From the NCBI RefSeq assembly GCF_001591665.1, contig NZ_BCVI01000005.1:124001-188000 (forward strand): 64,000 nt of DNA. The letters are read 5' to 3'. Numbering within the stretch: position 1 is the stretch's first letter; each line of letters opens with the position of its first letter. This DNA is from Neobacillus soli NBRC 102451 (GTDB lineage Bacteria > Bacillota > Bacilli > Bacillales > Cytobacillaceae). The notes beneath the pieces were generated by a model. That model was not told the origin of the DNA and did not search any database. It was given only the letters and a program-made list of their open reading frames with translations. Shown piece by piece: positions 51,814 through 59,857 of this stretch. The position numbers and the translations under genes are program-made.

Positions 51814-52614
51814 ATGCTATATTTAACAGGAATAATCTTTCTGCTTGTGGTTTTTTATCAAGCTCATAAGAATACCAAGAAAGTAGCCATTAATACCATC
51901 AACGTGTCACACTCGAAATTAACAGATCTTGATTTAAATATTCTTCATCTTTCAGATATTCATCTTGAGAATATTTCGATTACACCAGAGGAACTGTATC
52001 AGACTATTTCCAAACAGCACATTGATATAATTGCTTTAACGGGGGATTTTTTGGACCGAAAAAAGAGCATTCCAAAATTGATTCCGTATTTAAAAGTCCT
52101 AAATCAAATGAATCCTAGGTTAGGCATCTATGCTGTTTTTGGCAATCATGATTATTACCTAAAAGGCGAAAATTTTATTCACTTGCAACAAACATTAGAG
52201 GAAAACGGCTGCGTCACCCTTCAAAACCAACATGTAACCCTTAATGTGAATGGCGATATACTTAATATTATCGGTATTGATGATAACCATTCAGGCCACA
52301 GCAATGTTGAAGCATCTTATCAAAACTTGCCTAAGGGTTATAACCTCGTGCTGACGCATGATCCAAACATTGTTCTTCAAATGGAAAACTATTCGTTTGA
52401 TTATCTTTTATCGGGTCATTTTCATGGCGGGCAAATTAATTGGCCAAAACCATACCATTTGCTGAAGATGGGGAAGCTCGTTCGGATGAATATTATTAAA
52501 GGATTACATTATCATAACGGCAAGCCCTTTTATATTAGTGAAGGTCTTGGCCAAACAGGCGTAAATATTCGAATCGGAAGTCGACCAGAAATCACATTTC
52601 ACCAAATTTCTTAA
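51814..52614 (+). CDS. Membrane-anchored metallophosphoesterase (YkoQ/YkuE-like)
   Basis: 266 residues. One N-terminal helix (LYLTGIIFLLVVFYQAH), then a calcineurin-like domain: LHLSDIHLE, ALTGDFLDR, FGNHDYY, LTHDPNIV and GHFHGGQINWP, i.e. all five metal-ligand motifs. ATG 51814 follows GGGGGAGGGG. The next gene is YkoP-like, the same pair as ykoP-ykoQ in B. subtilis, though in reversed order. Confidence 0.88.
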   Translation: MLYLTGIIFLLVVFYQAHKNTKKVAINTINVSHSKLTDLDLNILHLSDIHLENISITPEELYQTISKQHIDIIALTGDFLDRKKSIPKLIPYLKVLNQMNPRLGIYAVFGNHDYYLKGENFIHLQQTLEENGCVTLQNQHVTLNVNGDILNIIGIDDNHSGHSNVEASYQNLPKGYNLVLTHDPNIVLQMENYSFDYLLSGHFHGGQINWPKPYHLLKMGKLVRMNIIKGLHYHNGKPFYISEGLGQTGVNIRIGSRPEITFHQIS

Positions 52615-52645
52615 AGCCGGACTAAAATCCCTGGCTTTTTTTTAA
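52613..52645 (+). terminator. Terminator after the phosphoesterase gene
   Basis: AAAGCCGG and CTGGCTTT with a ten-base loop, then five more T; it overlaps the stop codon. Confidence 0.85.
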
Positions 52646-52732
52646 TTTTCTTTCATATCCTTACATTACCATACTATAAACGGAACATCTTTATCATCCT
52701 ATGGATGAGGGCCGTGAAGGGAGTGTAGATGA

Positions 52733-53305
52733 ATGAATTTGCGCCTAACAATTTTATGGTTATGGAGGCTAATTGATCCTTTATTTTATTTGTGTTCACG
52801 TTTGCATTACGTAAACGATGACCCCAAAAGCCGTTCCGTTTTTCGAGTGCGAATTACAAAATATAAGGGGAAAAATTTTATTCTTTCCGATGGTACTACT
52901 ATTGATAGGAATGATTTCCTTTTGAAAATTCATTTACACAATGTCCGATTATTGAGTGAGTATGTGAAGGTCAAAAATGATACAAATCGGGGAAGACTCA
53001 TTTATAAGTTAGTTTTAAGGTCAATGCCTGCATTGGCTGACTATTTGAAAAGCCACCCGGATGAAGGCAAAGTAAAGGGAATCATTGGCATCACTACCGT
53101 AAATAAGGGCGCAAAATCGTTAGGTTTCGAATGTTTTTCTCCCTCCAATCGATGGTATTGTTCTTTTAAAAAACTTGGACAGATGCCGATATCGCTTCTT
53201 TCAAGCTCATCCTTTACAAACTTTAGGAAAAATAGCCTTACTTATTTATTCTTATCTAAAGAAAAGCTTTATGATAAATATGGACGGGAGCCCTCCAGAA
53301 AATAA
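52733..53305 (+). CDS. ykoP: YkoP family protein
   Basis: 190 residues. RSVFRVRITKYKGKNFILSDG and LKIHLHNVRLLSEY match the YkoP family, with a Trp-rich N-terminus (LTILWLWRLIDPLFYL). AAGGGAG is upstream. In B. subtilis YkoP sits with the phosphoesterase YkoQ and a glycosyltransferase; only the phosphoesterase is adjacent here. Function unknown. Confidence 0.78.
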   Translation: MNLRLTILWLWRLIDPLFYLCSRLHYVNDDPKSRSVFRVRITKYKGKNFILSDGTTIDRNDFLLKIHLHNVRLLSEYVKVKNDTNRGRLIYKLVLRSMPALADYLKSHPDEGKVKGIIGITTVNKGAKSLGFECFSPSNRWYCSFKKLGQMPISLLSSSSFTNFRKNSLTYLFLSKEKLYDKYGREPSRK

Positions 53306-53409
53306 CAAATTATGAAGGGTTTCCATCTAATATTCTTATTGATTACGCGCAAATTAAGGGAATGGAAGGGTCATATCCCTTTCCATTACAATTTGAAGGA
53401 GTGCTATCC

Positions 53410-53682
53410 ATGCGAAAAATAAACATTCAACCGTTTTTCAATTTGTCCGCAAAAAAACGGAAAAGAAGAGGGACAATGTGGGCATCTGCATCTCTCTTAG
53501 GCATCGGATTAGGTGCCGCTGTTTTTGGTGTAACAAGAGGAAAGCGTAAAGATTTTGCACTTCCTTTTCAAAACGTGGTAAAAAACTTTTCACAAAAAGC
53601 AAACCTTAATCTAATGGATAACGCCGCTTTGACTGAGTTTTCTGAGGAACTTTTATCAAGTGCGTTGAAAAATAAACGCTAA
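53410..53682 (+). CDS. Hypothetical small protein, 90 residues
   Basis: Basic N-terminus (SAKKRKRRG) and one hydrophobic helix (WASASLLGIGLGAAVFGVT), then a soluble tail. Probably a small membrane-anchored protein. ATG 53410 has GAAGGAG upstream. No family recognised. Confidence 0.62.
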   Translation: MRKINIQPFFNLSAKKRKRRGTMWASASLLGIGLGAAVFGVTRGKRKDFALPFQNVVKNFSQKANLNLMDNAALTEFSEELLSSALKNKR

Positions 53683-53687
53683 GAAAA

Positions 53688-53718
53688 AGTCCGCAATATT
53701 CTTGCGGACTATTTTTCA
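53688..53718. terminator. Terminator between convergent genes
   Basis: Perfect 9-bp stem AGTCCGCAA/TTGCGGACT with a TATTC loop, then ATTTTTC; also ends the VanW gene. Confidence 0.88.
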
Positions 53719-54594
53719 AAAGGAGGGAATTTTTCTCGGTATGTATTCGATACTGTCCGATGAATAAACCTTTATAATTAACAAATTACCCAGCGTTTTA
53801 GCTTGGATTAAAACTGGCTGGTTATACATATTTTTGAATTCAAAATCAGGTCCATACCAGCTTACAGTGGCGTCACGGCCAGGTGGAATATAAGGAACCT
53901 TCCTGCTATGAGAAAACCGCTGGACAATCTTTAGCCCAGCATTATCAACTGCGTTATAAAGAGTAGATGAAACCTGGCAAATTCCTCCGCCAATGTCTTC
54001 AGAAAACTCCCCTTTAACAATAACCGGAGCACGTAAATAACCTTTCGCAGTGGTTCGTTTACCAACTACTTTGTTAAAAGAAAACCCTTCACCTGGAAAT
54101 ACAACATAATTGTTAATCGCCTCTGCTGCGAGTTGAATATTGGTGGAGCGTTTTTTATTGTGCGAATTAAAAGTAGTAACATAGCGTCCGATTCTTATGC
54201 TTCGAATAGCACCAAGTAATTCACTATCCACCTTAGGATAAACGGAAAGCATCGGAATTTCCAATTTGGATTGTTGCTGAGAAAAATAATAGGCATAATA
54301 TTGTTCCGTAAAGGACTGGCGATGGATTCGGTAACCAGCCTGTTCAGCGATAATCTGTCCGTGCTGATCAAAGCTGGCATTTTTAGGTTCTACCGAAAAT
54401 TGCTTGTCTAATTTGTCCAAAAATTGATTGTATTTATTCGAATCAATTATCGGTAAATCAGTATAGGGAAAGGAAAAATCCAACCGATTAATGTTCGTAA
54501 CGGTATGGCCATCCTTCGTAATTTCTAAATGATCTTGAGTATTAACTTGTTGAGTGGTCATTAATAACAATCCGAATACAAAAGATAAAATCAT
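53716..54594 (-). CDS. VanW family protein
   Basis: 292 residues with a short N-terminal hydrophobic stretch (ILSFVFGLLL) as signal or anchor. The VanW domain is clear: VVFPGEGFSFNKVVGKRT, GGGICQVSSTLYNAV and RFSHSRKVPYIPPGRDATVSW (quoted in part). Extracytoplasmic, probably acting on the wall; the biochemical activity of VanW is unknown. No vancomycin-resistance genes are nearby. Confidence 0.88.
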   Translation of the reverse strand: MILSFVFGLLLMTTQQVNTQDHLEITKDGHTVTNINRLDFSFPYTDLPIIDSNKYNQFLDKLDKQFSVEPKNASFDQHGQIIAEQAGYRIHRQSFTEQYYAYYFSQQQSKLEIPMLSVYPKVDSELLGAIRSIRIGRYVTTFNSHNKKRSTNIQLAAEAINNYVVFPGEGFSFNKVVGKRTTAKGYLRAPVIVKGEFSEDIGGGICQVSSTLYNAVDNAGLKIVQRFSHSRKVPYIPPGRDATVSWYGPDFEFKNMYNQPVLIQAKTLGNLLIIKVYSSDSIEYIPRKIPSF

Positions 54595-54700
54595 ATCCCG
54601 TCTCCCTTCTCATTATAATATTGGTAGAAGCACGCCATTTCATGTAACCATTGGAATAAAAAAGGGGAAGAAAAAGTTTGTATAAATTTCCAATTTTATC

Positions 54701-54748
54701 TTTACAAAAATCAAAAGTTATAATATTATCATTATTGATAATGATAAT
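54701..54748 (+). promoter_or_regulatory. Promoter overlapped by a 24-bp palindrome
   Basis: TTTACA, 17 bases, TATTAT. Over the -10 lies a perfect palindrome with arms ATTATCATTAT and ATAATGATAAT around TG (54725-54748). It may be the operator for the HTH protein encoded next; it recalls Fur-type sites but does not match the Bacillus 7-1-7 box. Confidence 0.65.
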
Positions 54749-54769
54749 AAAAAATAGGAGCCTTTGTTA

Positions 54770-55315
54770 ATGATGAAAGAATCTACTGTTGACGTGATCT
54801 TGCACCCTGTTCGAATGAGAATTATTCAGTATTTAATCAACCAACAATTTACAGCCCAGCAACTTAAAGAATTACTTCCTGATATCCCACAAGCATCCTT
54901 GTACCGTCATATTAAAAAACTAGTGGAAGCAGAAGTCATTCATATTGTTGATGAGATACCAAACCGGGGCACTGTTGAAAAAGTGTATTCCATCCATAAT
55001 CCGAGGAAGGCATCCATTGGGCCTGAAGAATTAAATTTGCTTTCACCGGATGAGCATATGGGTTTATTTATTAAATTCATGGCCAATTTAATGGGTGAAT
55101 ACGAAAGGTATCTAGATCAAGATAACATTGATTTAGTCAGAGATGGGGTAGCTTTTCGGCAAACATCGATGTATTTAAGCGAAGAAGAATCTAAAGAATT
55201 TTTCAAGGAATTGACTGCTGTTTTTGCAAGGTTTACCCAAAACAAGCAGCAAAAGGGCAGGCGAAGAAGGACAATTGCCACGATCATTATTCCTGATCAT
55301 AAGAAAGAACAATAG
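54770..55315 (+). CDS. ArsR/HTH_20-type transcription regulator
   Basis: 181 residues. N-terminal winged helix (TVDVILHPVRMRIIQYLIN, LKELLPDIPQASLYRHIKKL, GTVEKVYSI) and a helical C-terminal domain of about 100 residues with a basic end (QQKGRRRRTIATI). ATG 54770 follows AGGAG. It is co-transcribed with the hydrolase 12 bases downstream and probably represses its own promoter. Confidence 0.8.
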   Translation: MMKESTVDVILHPVRMRIIQYLINQQFTAQQLKELLPDIPQASLYRHIKKLVEAEVIHIVDEIPNRGTVEKVYSIHNPRKASIGPEELNLLSPDEHMGLFIKFMANLMGEYERYLDQDNIDLVRDGVAFRQTSMYLSEEESKEFFKELTAVFARFTQNKQQKGRRRRTIATIIIPDHKKEQ

Positions 55316-55327
55316 GGGGAATTAAAG

Positions 55328-56305
55328 ATGGGATTAAGGGAGAAAGAAGTAACGATTCAAAGCCAAGTAGCTCTTAAGGGGACTTTATCTATGCCTGAGG
55401 TTCGGGCTGAAAAAGGCCCGGCGATTCTAATCATTTCAGGGTCGGGGAAATTAGACCGAAATGGAAAGGTAAATAAAAAGCTTGATGTAAAGCTATATCG
55501 TCAATTAGCTGAATATCTAACCTCAATTGGTTTTATTAATCTCAGGTATGATAAGCGTGGTGTGGCAGAAAGTGAAGGGGATTATTTAACAACTGGGGTT
55601 TGGGATTTAGTCGATGATGCCCAAGCGGCCGTCCACTTTTTAAAAAACCTACCAGAAGTGGACTCTGAAAAGGTAATCGTTTTAGGTCATAGTGAAGGAG
55701 CTACCATTGGGGCCGCGGTTGCGGCAAGGGAGGAGCTTGGGGGATTAATCTTGCTTTCAGGAGCAGGCGAAAGGTTAAGTGAAGCCTTAAAGCGGCAAAG
55801 GGATCTTGCAACAGAAGATATTATCAATGCCAAGGGCTTTCTGGGATTTTACCTTCGCTTATTAGGGGTACAGAACAAAGTAGAAAAACAAGCACAAAAA
55901 TTTATTGATAAGGTTAACAGCTCAACAAAGGATGTGATCAAAGTCAGTTTCGTTAAAACAAATGCGAAATGGATGCGCGAGCATTTTGCTTACGATGTGA
56001 GAGCGGATTTAGCCAAAGTAACCTGCCCGATCCTTGCGATTACTGGGGCAAGGGATCTTCAAGCAAATCCTGCGGTACTTAAAGATTTGCCGCAGTATGT
56101 CAAAGGAGATGTACAATTTAATATTGTCGAAAATATGGGGCATTCTTGTAAATTTATTACCTATACCTCGACAATGTTCACAATGAAAAAAGATATTGTC
56201 GCGGAAGGAAATTTGCCACTGCACCCAGAATTAGAAAAGCTACTCGAAAATTGGCTTCAAAGTCGCTTTGCAGACATTTCCTCAGACCAGACAGTTGTCA
56301 TTTAA
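55328..56305 (+). CDS. Alpha/beta hydrolase
   Basis: 325 residues. Nucleophile elbow GHSEGA (Ser near residue 122), oxyanion region ISGSGKLDRNGK, and late His in NMGHSC. NLRYDKRGVAESEGDY is a landmark of this hydrolase group. No signal peptide. Expression tied to the HTH regulator. Substrate unknown. Confidence 0.86.
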   Translation: MGLREKEVTIQSQVALKGTLSMPEVRAEKGPAILIISGSGKLDRNGKVNKKLDVKLYRQLAEYLTSIGFINLRYDKRGVAESEGDYLTTGVWDLVDDAQAAVHFLKNLPEVDSEKVIVLGHSEGATIGAAVAAREELGGLILLSGAGERLSEALKRQRDLATEDIINAKGFLGFYLRLLGVQNKVEKQAQKFIDKVNSSTKDVIKVSFVKTNAKWMREHFAYDVRADLAKVTCPILAITGARDLQANPAVLKDLPQYVKGDVQFNIVENMGHSCKFITYTSTMFTMKKDIVAEGNLPLHPELEKLLENWLQSRFADISSDQTVVI

Positions 56306-56459
56306 AGAAAATATTTAATTCGAATGTTGGCTATCAATAGGATGGTCAATTTTTTTTGAAGTTAATGAAAACTTTGTAGAAATATAGTATAGTAGCAATG
56401 AATAACAATGAAGTAGATAATTGCTAGCAGTCTGCTAGTGGATGAATAGGAGTGCTCAG

Positions 56460-56654
56460 ATGACTGAAAATGAAAGAATCCAATTAAATGTTAGAATCAC
56501 AAAGGAAACCTCTGCGATGCTTGATGAAATTGTCGAATATTATCAACAAGGGATTAAACTTGGCAGAATCTATAAAGGGGATGTCTTAACGGATATTATC
56601 GAGAAGTCGTATGAAGTAATGAATAAGCAGAAGAAATCCTTTAAAAGATATTAA
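56460..56654 (+). CDS. Ribbon-helix-helix (CopG-like) protein
   Basis: 64 residues with RHH order: strand IQLNVRITKE, helix TSAMLDEIVEYYQQ, helix GDVLTDIIEKSYEVM, basic tail. ATG 56460 follows AGGAGTG. No toxin partner is adjacent, so a stand-alone regulator is more likely than an antitoxin. Confidence 0.72.
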   Translation: MTENERIQLNVRITKETSAMLDEIVEYYQQGIKLGRIYKGDVLTDIIEKSYEVMNKQKKSFKRY

Positions 56655-56729
56655 TAAGAAATTAACTTATTCGAATATTTAGAAAATTATTTGAATATTT
56701 AATTTTGGGGAGTATAATTGTACATATAA

Positions 56730-56749
56730 CATACCAACTGGTTAGTATG
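56730..56749 (+). promoter_or_regulatory. TetR-type operator before the acyl-CoA dehydrogenase remnant
   Basis: CATACCAACTGGTTAGTATG, an interrupted palindrome (CATAC...GTATG ends) of TetR type. The TetR gene lies 180 bases downstream. Confidence 0.62.
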
Positions 56750-56768
56750 AAAGAGAAGAGGAGTGGAT

Positions 56769-56892
56769 GTGTTGGATTTTTCATATTCAGAAAGAGTGAA
56801 AGAATTGCAAGAAAAAAATTGCGATTTTTATGGGAAAAACGAATCCAAATGCTAACCGTCATGAATAACAATCAATGATTCTTGTGCCGCTA
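56769..56892 (+). pseudogene. Acyl-CoA dehydrogenase remnant
   Basis: AGAGGAGTGG precedes GTG/TTG and LDFSYSERVKELQEK, the typical start of Bacillus acyl-CoA dehydrogenases. After 15 codons the sequence jumps to another frame reading AIFMGKTNPNANRHE, stop, QSMILVPL, stop, which is an internal segment of the same enzyme. So most of the gene is deleted and the rest frameshifted. Confidence 0.75.
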
Positions 56893-56931
56893 TAATTTTC
56901 ACTAGACATTTTTACAGATTGCGGGGACATA

Positions 56932-57501
56932 ATGGTGAAGGAAAAAATTACAGGACAAAGCATTCGTTTATTTGAAAAAAAGGGATTTAGCGAAACATCG
57001 ATTCAGGACATCGTTGATTCTCTTGGTGTGACAAAGGGTACATTCTACTATTATTTTTCAAGTAAAGAAGAGTTGCTCATGGATATCCACTTAGGTTATA
57101 TAGATGAATTGCTTGTTCACCAAGAACAAATATTAAAAGATACGGCGAAGTGTTGTAAAGAAAAGTTGTTCGAGATTGTTAATATGTTGATTACCAATAT
57201 TACCACCCAAGGAGCAGCAGCGAAAATTTTCTTTCGAGAAATGAAAAATTTAAGTGCAGAGCGCCTTGCACTAATTATTCCAAAGCGGGATCAATTCCGT
57301 CTAAACATTGAAGGTCTTATCAAGGCCGGCGTTGAAAAGGGTGAGTTTAGACCTGAATTAAATGCGCCCATCATTACAATGGCAATCCTTGGCATAACCA
57401 ATTGGAGCTACCAATGGTTCAATCCAAAAGGAAAAGTTTCTGACCGAGAAGTGGCAGAGATTTTTGTCGAAATGATTTTAAAGGGGATTCAAGTAAATTG
57501 A
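56932..57501 (+). CDS. TetR family regulator (FadR-like context)
   Basis: 189 residues, intact. HTH SIQDIVDSLGVTKGTFYYYF and SSKEELLMDIHLGYIDELL, C-terminal ligand domain. GCGGGGAC lies upstream of ATG. It sits inside a fatty-acid degradation cluster whose other genes are broken, so it was probably the acyl-CoA-responsive repressor of that operon. The operator at 56730 is a good target. Confidence 0.83.
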   Translation: MVKEKITGQSIRLFEKKGFSETSIQDIVDSLGVTKGTFYYYFSSKEELLMDIHLGYIDELLVHQEQILKDTAKCCKEKLFEIVNMLITNITTQGAAAKIFFREMKNLSAERLALIIPKRDQFRLNIEGLIKAGVEKGEFRPELNAPIITMAILGITNWSYQWFNPKGKVSDREVAEIFVEMILKGIQVN

Positions 57502-57924
57502 AGAAAAAGGGAGACGAAAGTCTAAATGCGTTTAGACCTGGTATGATCATCGGTTTAAAAGGTGCCCTACATGAGGCTCAGATTAATGATGATGTCCAGG
57601 TGATTGTCTTGTCTGGTTCTGGCCGTTCCATTAGTGCTGGCGGTGATGTTAAAACGATGGGCCAGGTTAGGTGTGGTTAATTATCTTATTCCTTTAGAAA
57701 ACCTTCAAGAGGAAACGACAAAATTGGCCTTAAAACTAGCGCATGGTCCTGGCAAGGCATTTGGAAAACAGAAGAAATTAATTGACCAATCATTTACATC
57801 CTCACTTGAGGAAATCCTTGTGCAGGAACGGCTCATCCAAACATTAATGGTACAAACGGCTGACCACAGAGAAGGCATTGCTGCCTTTAAGGAAAAAAGA
57901 AGACCAGTATTTAAAGGAAAGTAG
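57498..57924 (+). pseudogene. Enoyl-CoA hydratase, internally deleted
   Basis: The first part reads ESLNAFRPGMIIGLKGAL and VIVLSGSGRSISAGGDVKTM, the substrate and oxyanion region of crotonases, but the usual first 15-20 residues are missing. After MGQ it shifts frame; the second part (LGVVNYLIPLENLQEE, then TADHREGIAAFKEKRRPVF) is the C-terminal quarter. About 100-120 residues in between are absent. Non-functional. Confidence 0.82.
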
Positions 57925-57933
57925 GCGATTATT

Positions 57934-58908
57934 ATAAAAGCGGTACAGCTTAACGAATTCGGTGGACCAGAGGTTTTAAAACTTGTTGAAATTGAAAGAC
58001 CGGTTCCAAGCGGTCATGAAGTGTTAATCGAGATTAAAGCGATTGGTGTTAATTATGCAGATACAGCGCGAAGGGAAGGGCAATATGTCGTAAAAACACC
58101 TCTTCCGTTTATACCGGGTGCTGAAATTGCCGGGGTGGTCGCCGCTGTGGGCGATCAAGTGACAATAGTAAAGCCTGGAACAAGAATTGTCACTCTAATT
58201 GAATCAGGGGGGTACGCTGAATTTGCACTTGCCGATGAGCGTTCGCTGATTCCAATCCCTCAACAATTGGATTTCCATCATGCTGTTGCCCTGCCGCTTC
58301 AAGGCCTAAGTGCCTACCATATTTTAAAAACAATGGGTCGTTTGGAAAAGGGTGAAAGTGTCCTGGTTCATGCGGCTGCAGGCGGAGTAGGGACGATTGC
58401 TGTTCAGCTTGCCAAATTGATGGGTGCTGGAAAGGTTATTGCGACCGCAAGTTCAGATGAAAAACTAGCATTGGCACGTGATATGGGTGCGGACGAACTA
58501 ATCAATTATACAGAGTCTGATTGGGAACAGCAGGTTCTTGAGGCGACCGGCGGCAGAGGCGTAAATGTTGCGCTTGAAATGGTCGGCGGGGATGTATTCA
58601 ATAAAACAGTAAAATGTTTGGCCACATTTGGCCGACTCGTCATTTTTGGAGCGGCAAGCGGTGAACAAAGCAGATTCTATCCGTTTTCACTTATGGCAAG
58701 AAATCAATCCGTCATTGGCTTTTTCCTGCCGCAAATTATGAAAAAACCAGAATTGCTCCAGCCAAGTTTAGTAGAGTTACTTACTTACCTTAGTGCCGGG
58801 AAATTAAAGCTCACCATCGGCGGAGTATTCCCATTAGAAGAAGCAGCAAAAGTTCATACTCTGCTGCAATCGCGGAAAACACAAGGGAAACTGATTTTAG
58901 TGCCATAG
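57934..58908 (+). CDS. Quinone oxidoreductase-like Zn-independent alcohol dehydrogenase (start codon lost or non-canonical)
   Basis: 324 residues of the NADPH:quinone oxidoreductase family: KAVQLNEFGGPEVLKLVEIE, IPGAEIAGVVAAVGD, and the dinucleotide motif HAAAGGVGTIAVQLAKLMGA. The family always begins MKAVQ; here the codon in that place is ATA (57934), with GGAAAG upstream. The first usual start codon is GTG at 58021, which would drop about 29 conserved residues. It may be translated poorly from ATA or be a recent pseudogene. Confidence 0.75.
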   Translation: MKAVQLNEFGGPEVLKLVEIERPVPSGHEVLIEIKAIGVNYADTARREGQYVVKTPLPFIPGAEIAGVVAAVGDQVTIVKPGTRIVTLIESGGYAEFALADERSLIPIPQQLDFHHAVALPLQGLSAYHILKTMGRLEKGESVLVHAAAGGVGTIAVQLAKLMGAGKVIATASSDEKLALARDMGADELINYTESDWEQQVLEATGGRGVNVALEMVGGDVFNKTVKCLATFGRLVIFGAASGEQSRFYPFSLMARNQSVIGFFLPQIMKKPELLQPSLVELLTYLSAGKLKLTIGGVFPLEEAAKVHTLLQSRKTQGKLILVP

Positions 58909-59155
58909 GTTGTTAGGAACAAGGTCTTAAAATCATTCAAGGCCCTTTTTGGTACATTTATTAGGACTATATTAAAGATTTATCCGAAGCGCCTGGAGCG
59001 GAAATCAACATGCCAATTTAACAGCCAAATATTAAAAAACTATGAACAAAGTATTAATTAGTAGGGAAGAATGGTCTATATTGTTGATATGCTGAAAAAT
59101 TGCGATAAACTAAATAAATAGAACCATTTATGTTGCATTAGGAGCTGACCATATT
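58909..59155. other. Intergenic region before the YclJ-like regulator
   Basis: About 250 bases. A weak hairpin ends the oxidoreductase gene (AAGGTCTT...AAGGCCC with TTTTT near 58946). A GCGCCTGGAGCGG stretch (58989-59001) stands out by G+C and resembles dispersed sequences I have seen in Bacillus genomes. No gene or firm promoter is visible. Confidence 0.4.
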
Positions 59156-59857
59156 TTGAAAATATTAGTGATTGAAGATAATAAAAGTGTTTGCTCGATG
59201 ATTGAGATGTTTTTTGCAAAAGAAGGAATTGATGGTGAGTTTGTTAATGACGGCTTAGAAGGCTATAACCGCTTTAAAAGCGGGACATGGGATGCACTGA
59301 TTATCGATTGGATGCTTCCGGGATTGGACGGCGTATCGATTTGCCGGAAAATAAGGCAGGAACAGTTTACTGTGCCGATTATTATGTTAACAGCAAAGGA
59401 TAGTGAGTCTGACCAGGTTCTCGGACTTGAAATGGGGGCGGATGATTATGTGACGAAGCCGTTCAGTCCGCTAACATTGATGGCCAGGATTAAGGCAGTT
59501 ACCCGCCGTTTTCAAACTCAGGTGCCTAATGAGCGAAAAGATTTCCTGCAGACAGAACATTTTAAGGTAAATAAAATCACAAGAGAAGTGATTGTCGACG
59601 GGACAGCGATAACAAACTTAACGCCAAAAGAGTTCGATTTACTATACTATATGGTGGAGCATCCCCGCCAAGTGTTCTCAAGGGAGCAATTACTTGAACG
59701 GGTATGGGGCTATCAGTTTTATGGTGACGAGCGGACCGTAGATGTTCACATTAAGCGCCTGCGGAAAAAAGTTGAGACAACGGCGCATCCATACTTCCAC
59801 ACCGTATGGGGAGTAGGTTATAAGTTTGATGACTCCTTCAAACCAGATGAAGTTTAA
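59156..59857 (+). CDS. yclJ: OmpR-family response regulator, YclJ-like
   Basis: 233 residues. Receiver with D51 (LIIDWMLPGLDGV) and K in GADDYVTKPFSPLTLMARIKAV; winged helix LTPKEFDLLYYMVEHPRQVFSREQLLERVWGYQFYGDERTVDVHIKRLRKK (in part GYQFYGDERTVDVHIKRL). Very similar to B. subtilis YclJ as I remember it. TTG 59156 follows AGGAGCTGACC. The kinase gene overlaps its end. Confidence 0.78.
   Translation: MKILVIEDNKSVCSMIEMFFAKEGIDGEFVNDGLEGYNRFKSGTWDALIIDWMLPGLDGVSICRKIRQEQFTVPIIMLTAKDSESDQVLGLEMGADDYVTKPFSPLTLMARIKAVTRRFQTQVPNERKDFLQTEHFKVNKITREVIVDGTAITNLTPKEFDLLYYMVEHPRQVFSREQLLERVWGYQFYGDERTVDVHIKRLRKKVETTAHPYFHTVWGVGYKFDDSFKPDEV

Noticed and set aside
54725..54748. Fur box
   Set aside because: It contains GATAATGATAAT but does not match the 7-1-7 Bacillus Fur, Zur or PerR boxes, and the downstream genes are not iron genes.
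56460..56654. Antitoxin of a toxin-antitoxin pair
   Set aside because: The RHH protein has no adjacent small toxin gene; the neighbours are a hydrolase and a dehydrogenase remnant.
58985..59015. Insertion-sequence or repeat end
   Set aside because: GCGCCTGGAGCGG stands out in base composition but no inverted ends, target duplication or second copy occurs in the window.
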